This document shows positions 60,776 to 64,000 of a stretch of DNA of 64,000 nt, piece by piece. This DNA comes from Lentzea atacamensis (GTDB lineage Bacteria; Actinomycetota; Actinomycetes; Mycobacteriales; Pseudonocardiaceae). Every line of letters starts with the position of its first letter. Within the stretch, counting starts at the first letter, position 1. The translations under genes were made by a program, and so were the position numbers. The notes beneath the pieces were generated by a model. It saw only the letters and a program-made list of their open reading frames with translations, had not been told where the DNA came from and did no database searches. The stretch is taken from positions 186,001-250,000 of the forward strand of contig NZ_QLTT01000005.1 in assembly GCF_003269295.1 (NCBI RefSeq), written 5' to 3'.

Positions 60776-62008
60776 TTAAGGGATCAGGCCGCGCACGCCG
60801 CGGTGTAGGTGGCCCCAGGCCGTGGCCTCGTCGTAGCTCGCGTGGGTGGCGAGGCAACCGTGAAGGATCCCGACGAGGCGGTTGCTGACGTGCCGTAGTG
60901 CGGCGTTGTGTGGGAGACCTCGTGCACGTTGGCGGTCGTAGTAAGCACGTGCGCCGGGCGAACCCGCGAGAGCAGCCATCGCCTGGCGCATCAGTGCGTC
61001 GATGAGTCTGGTGTTTCGCACGTAGCGGGCGTTGACGGTGCTTCTGCAGCCGGAGGCGATGGTGACCGGGCTGGTGCCGGCGTAGTTCTTGCGTGCCTTC
61101 GGTCCGGCGTAGCGGTCGGGATCGTCTCCGAACTCACCCAGCACCCGACTGCCCAGGACCACACCGATACCGGGTTGGGAGAGATAGATCGCGGAGTCTG
61201 GATGTTCATGGAAGCGCTCGGTCAGCTCCCGCTCGAGGTAGTCGATCTGCTCGGCTGTCGTGGCGGTCATCGCGACGAGCGATCGCACGGTCGTGGCGTA
61301 TGCCTGCTGCACGGCCGCCGGTAGGCGAAGCTGCTCTGAGCGCAATCCGTCCTGGATCTTCCGCGCACGTTCGTCGATCTTGCGCCGACCCGCATGGCGT
61401 AGGGCCGCGGTGATCTTCGCGAGAGACAGCTTCATCGCCTTGTCGGGATCTGGCGCCTGCCCCAGCAAGTCCAACGCCTCTGTGGCGGCAAGTTCCTCTC
61501 CGAACGCCGCCAGGGCGGCCGGATAGAAGTCCCGCAGCTGCGCCCGCAACCGGGCGACCAACCGCTGCCGGTCCCAGATCAGGCTTTGATGAGCACGAGC
61601 CAGCAGCTTGATCGCCTCAGCCAGCTCGCTGTCGCCCGCGACCGGACGCAACTGGTGCGAATCGGTACGCACCATGTCCGCCAACACATGAGCGTCCGCG
61701 GCGTCGCTCTTCGCACCAGACGGCGAGAACCGTTCACGGAATCGGTAGGTCTGCCGCGGATTGACCACGAACACTCGGTAGCCAGCTGCTACCAAGGCTG
61801 CCACCCACGGTCCACGATCGGTCTCGATCCCGATCAACACCTGCTCCGGGTCGGCGTCCGGCCCGATCCGCTCAGCGATCAGCCCGTGCAGCTGGCCAAT
61901 CCCCTCAACCCCTTCCGGCAGCCGAGCCTTCGTCAACGCCCGGCCGCTCGCGTCCATGATTTCGATGTCGTGATGACCTTCAGCCCAGTCATCACCGACG
62001 AACAACAC
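60776..62008 (-). CDS. IS110-family transposase
   Basis: 410 aa, intact. The N-terminal RuvC-like DEDD domain has the acids in FVGDDWAEGHHD, LIGIETDRGPWVA and AKSDAADAHVLADMVR. The C-terminal Transposase_20 part has YLSQPGIGVVLGSRVLGEFGD and YAGTSPVTIASG with the catalytic Ser. It catalyses site-specific insertion through a serine-type step guided by a bridge RNA, as known for the IS110 family. It may still be active. The upstream non-coding region (62009 onward) is where this subgroup usually encodes that RNA. Confidence 0.93.
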   Translation of the reverse strand: MLFVGDDWAEGHHDIEIMDASGRALTKARLPEGVEGIGQLHGLIAERIGPDADPEQVLIGIETDRGPWVAALVAAGYRVFVVNPRQTYRFRERFSPSGAKSDAADAHVLADMVRTDSHQLRPVAGDSELAEAIKLLARAHQSLIWDRQRLVARLRAQLRDFYPAALAAFGEELAATEALDLLGQAPDPDKAMKLSLAKITAALRHAGRRKIDERARKIQDGLRSEQLRLPAAVQQAYATTVRSLVAMTATTAEQIDYLERELTERFHEHPDSAIYLSQPGIGVVLGSRVLGEFGDDPDRYAGPKARKNYAGTSPVTIASGCRSTVNARYVRNTRLIDALMRQAMAALAGSPGARAYYDRQRARGLPHNAALRHVSNRLVGILHGCLATHASYDEATAWGHLHRGVRGLIP

Positions 62009-62200
62009 CGTTACCTACCTCCAGTCGACCAGACGACATCGGGAGAACGCCAGCAGCCAATGGTCAAGTGCTCACGCCAAGCGCTAGACGCGGCACGACA
62101 TCCCTTCAGCGGTCACTCCCCCAGCCACCAGCGAGCGCACGAACCACGGGCAGGACTCACCAACTCCGAACGAGCCAAGTGCTCACCCGCTGAGCAGCCA
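62009..62200 (-). other. Non-coding IS110 upstream region, candidate bridge RNA
   Basis: About 190 bp before the transposase without a plausible gene. It contains the direct repeats of CAAGTGCTCAC. By family knowledge the bridge RNA of IS110-group elements lies on this side. I did not establish its fold or guide loops. Confidence 0.4.
62065..62186. repeat. Direct repeats CAAGTGCTCAC
   Basis: Two identical 11-bp copies, 62065-62075 and 62176-62186, lie 111 bp apart (start to start) upstream of the transposase. They may mark element boundaries or a guide/target duplication. Confidence 0.45.
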
Positions 62201-62810
62201 TCTCGTTCCTGAACGTCGGCGCGCCACGGCGAAGTCTTCTGGGTCGCGGTCGAAGGTGAACTCGAACGGGTGAGGCCTCGTGATGTTCACCCAGGACATG
62301 GACCGTTTGCTTCTGGGGCATCAGCTGGCTGCGGCGACGATGTTCGGCCGGTGTGGCCCGCGCGAGCAACAGGTGGAACGCTGCTCGCGCCCGCTCCAGC
62401 TCGTTGTGCACCGCGCGCGGTGCGGACCACCGGGAGGCGCGCTGCACCGGCGCTACCGAACCCACGCGGTTGCTGGCTGCTCAACAACGCCTCTGAGCAC
62501 CGCCAAACCACTCGCGCGTTCCACCGCGTCCGGCGGAGCTCGGGCCCGGCGAGGTCAAGAGTTCCCCGCCGCGTCCCCCGTATGCCTTCGCTCCACACAG
62601 GACGGCTCAGCCGGCATCACGCTTCGGCGGCGCGACTGCGGTCCGCGGCGGCGGCACTGTGCCGAGCAGCAGCGGCGTGGTGTTCCGCGGCGCCGCGGCC
62701 ACACGGGCTGTTGCCTGGCATGGGCTGCTGCTCTCGTGCTTCAGCTGCGCGGCGCTGGGCTTCGGTCAGTGCGACGCAAGTCCCCGCGGAGGCGCCCGGC
62801 ACCGCCGCGG
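62187..62810. other. Degenerate intergenic region, possible gene remnant
   Basis: 624 bp without a convincing gene. On the minus strand, about 62330-62410, HNELERARAAFHLLLARATP then AEHRRRS resembles the first helix of DinB-like proteins, then the frame is lost. A separate short frame reads MSWVNITRPHPFEF and on. No start or domain is complete, so this is probably a decayed gene trimmed by the insertion. Confidence 0.35.
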
Positions 62811-63830
62811 TCAGCCAACCGGGTTGTCGCGCAGGCGAGTCACGGTGGCAGCAGGAGCTTCGGGCATGCGGACCAGCGGCTGCAGCGGAAGCCTGACGTT
62901 GGTGTCGGACGTGCTTTCGAGGTGCTGCAACATGATGCCTTCACGGAGCGCCCATGGGCAGATCCGCAGGCGTTGCACTCCCAGTGCGCTCATCGTCACG
63001 TGCGCCACGACCGCTCCCGCCAGGATCTGCTTGGCCCGCGGCCGCGACACCCCGCGCAACCGGCCCCGCTGGGCCGCCGACATCCCGGCCAGCCGCGGGA
63101 TCCACCTCTGCACGTCCTCGATGGTCAGTTCCCGTCGCACGAACGGGCCCTCACGTTGAGGCGGTGCCCCGGCCAGGCGCGCGAGCTGCTTGAACGTCTT
63201 GGACGTGGCGACGATCCGGCGAGGCATGCTCTCCCAGCGCAGCCGGTCGACCACCTCGCCCAGCGTGTCGCTGACGTACCGGCGCAGCGCCCTGACCTCC
63301 GCCCGTTTCGGCGGGTCGTGGTGCAGGAACGCCCGTGTCAACCGGCCCGCCCCGACCGGCAACGACAGGGCGAGCTCGGGGTCGGCATCGCGGCCGAGCG
63401 CGATCTCCATCGAGCCGCCGCCGATGTCGAGCAGCAGCAGACGGCCGACCGACCACCCGTACCATCGGTGCGCGGCCAGATACGTCAGGCGTGCTTCCTC
63501 CTCGCCCGCGAGGAACTGCGGCCGGATGCCCACCGTCCGCTGGATGCGGTCGATGATCTCGTCCCGGTTGGTCGCGTCCCGCACCGCGGACGTGGCGAAC
63601 GGGTACAGCTGGTCGACGCCGAGGCGATGGGCTGCGTCGACCGCCTCCGCCACCGCGACCGTGACGCGCTCCACGCCCTCTGGACTCACCGATCCGTCCG
63701 GTGTGATCTCCTCGCCCAGCAGCGTCGGCGACTTCACCGAGTGGGCCGGCAGCGGCGGAGCACCCGGCCGCACGTCGACCACCTGCAACTGCGCCGAGTT
63801 CGACCCGATGTCCAGCACACCAAGACGCAT
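62811..63830 (-). CDS. Ppx/GppA family phosphatase
   Basis: 339 aa from ATG 63830; no strong RBS. It has the actin-like ASKHA fold with phosphate motifs LGVLDIGSNSAQLQVVD and LLLLDIGGGSMEIALGRD, the FLAGEEEARLTYLAA catalytic-region Glu, and ATSAVRDATNRDEI. The length equals the short actinomycete type, lacking the C-terminal HD domain of E. coli Ppx. It hydrolyses inorganic polyphosphate or pppGpp. Together with the CYTH-CHAD protein (6045-7517), the window holds two polyphosphate-linked genes. Confidence 0.9.
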   Translation of the reverse strand: MRLGVLDIGSNSAQLQVVDVRPGAPPLPAHSVKSPTLLGEEITPDGSVSPEGVERVTVAVAEAVDAAHRLGVDQLYPFATSAVRDATNRDEIIDRIQRTVGIRPQFLAGEEEARLTYLAAHRWYGWSVGRLLLLDIGGGSMEIALGRDADPELALSLPVGAGRLTRAFLHHDPPKRAEVRALRRYVSDTLGEVVDRLRWESMPRRIVATSKTFKQLARLAGAPPQREGPFVRRELTIEDVQRWIPRLAGMSAAQRGRLRGVSRPRAKQILAGAVVAHVTMSALGVQRLRICPWALREGIMLQHLESTSDTNVRLPLQPLVRMPEAPAATVTRLRDNPVG

Positions 63831-63946
63831 GCAGTGCACATACCCGCCTCCTGGCCGGCCAACCACCGCAGGCTCAGTTTGTCCTTCACGGCCGGGGGTA
63901 GCCGGATCTCGACCGAAGCGGTTCCCCGCCCCCAACGGGAGTTGTC

Positions 63947-64000
63947 ATGTCCCGAACCGAGATGACCGCCCGCACCGCCGTGCAGAAGGCCGCCCTGGCC
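63947..64000 (+). CDS. Start of a gene, product uncertain (possibly DUF4383 membrane protein)
   Basis: ATG 63947 with GGGAG upstream; only 18 codons are present (MSRTEMTARTAVQKAALA). The VQKAALA beginning resembles that of DUF4383 membrane proteins, which continue into a transmembrane helix, but the evidence is too short to be sure. It is divergent from the Ppx gene, 116 bp away. Confidence 0.4.
   Translation, partial: MSRTEMTARTAVQKAALA

Larger units (their letters stand above)
60776..62190 (-). mobile_element. IS110-family insertion sequence (ends approximate)
   Basis: The transposase gene plus the non-coding stretch upstream of it, inserted between tRNA-Lys and the Ppx/GppA gene. IS110 elements have no long terminal inverted repeats, so exact ends cannot be read from one copy; the right limit is a guess. 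Confidence 0.6.

Overview
The window is chromosomal DNA from a high-GC actinomycete. Most likely it is a member of the Pseudonocardiales (Lentzea/Saccharothrix/Amycolatopsis-like). The evidence is near-uniform G/C at third codon positions, many GTG/TTG starts, an ESX accessory cluster (WXG-like, DUF3558 lipoprotein, PPE-like, EspG), proline genes in the order known from Mycobacterium tuberculosis, an L,D-transpeptidase lipoprotein, oligoribonuclease, and DmdR/IdeR-, DasR- and CebR-like operators. The genus cannot be fixed from sequence alone. Coding density is high, and most lesions sit in a few small decayed patches.

Layout. 1-4.3 kb: a secreted HNH nuclease (partial), then a hydroxamate-siderophore precursor cassette (formyltransferase divergent from an ornithine N-hydroxylase, with iron boxes between) and an overlapping amidohydrolase gene. 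4.3-7.5 kb: an ArsR/SRPBCC pair with a palindromic operator, a coiled-coil protein, and a CYTH-CHAD polyphosphate-type protein. 7.6-12.4 kb: a GH20 hexosaminidase behind a DasR-like box, then an aldehyde dehydrogenase homologue lacking all its catalytic motifs, divergent from a GAF/winged-helix regulator. 12.4-17.1 kb: FAD monooxygenase, DUF402 protein, uridine-kinase-like protein, ECF sigma factor with membrane partner, DUF6412 protein and an orphan YidC. 17.1-21.3 kb: proline catabolism (PucR regulator, pruA, pruB). 21.3-26.5 kb: a P-loop/TPR protein, a methyltransferase pseudogene, and a PolA-type exonuclease/polymerase. 26.6-30 kb: GH16 glucanase, tRNA-Val, a small secreted protein, an AraC regulator and an alpha-barrel protein.

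30-33.2 kb is the ESX accessory cluster. 33.2-38.2 kb holds lactate 2-monooxygenase, a VOC protein, fused SecDF, and a TPR membrane protein. 38.3-41 kb holds a rifampicin monooxygenase (Rox) homologue with a RAE-like inverted repeat, beside a frameshifted MFS gene. 41-48.9 kb holds GH97, Nudix, an azoreductase/MarR pair with a clear operator, a ferredoxin-reductase-type flavoprotein, an acyl-CoA synthetase behind two tandem palindromes, and a LuxR-type regulator. 49.1-50.6 kb holds an XRE-TPR regulator divergent from a 52-codon secreted-peptide gene, an RRNPP-like arrangement. 50.7-57.3 kb holds paired PH-domain membrane proteins, a SARP remnant, a GlxA-type regulator, an MFS transporter, a HerA-like ATPase and oligoribonuclease. 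The end of the window holds tRNA-His, an ABC-F ATPase, an L,D-transpeptidase, tRNA-Lys, an IS110 element, a degenerate stretch, a Ppx/GppA phosphatase and the start of a further gene.

The observations I rate highest are the XRE-TPR/secreted peptide pair, the catalytically empty aldehyde dehydrogenase kept beside its regulator, and the Rox gene with a RAE-like element. All functional statements are inferred from sequence only.
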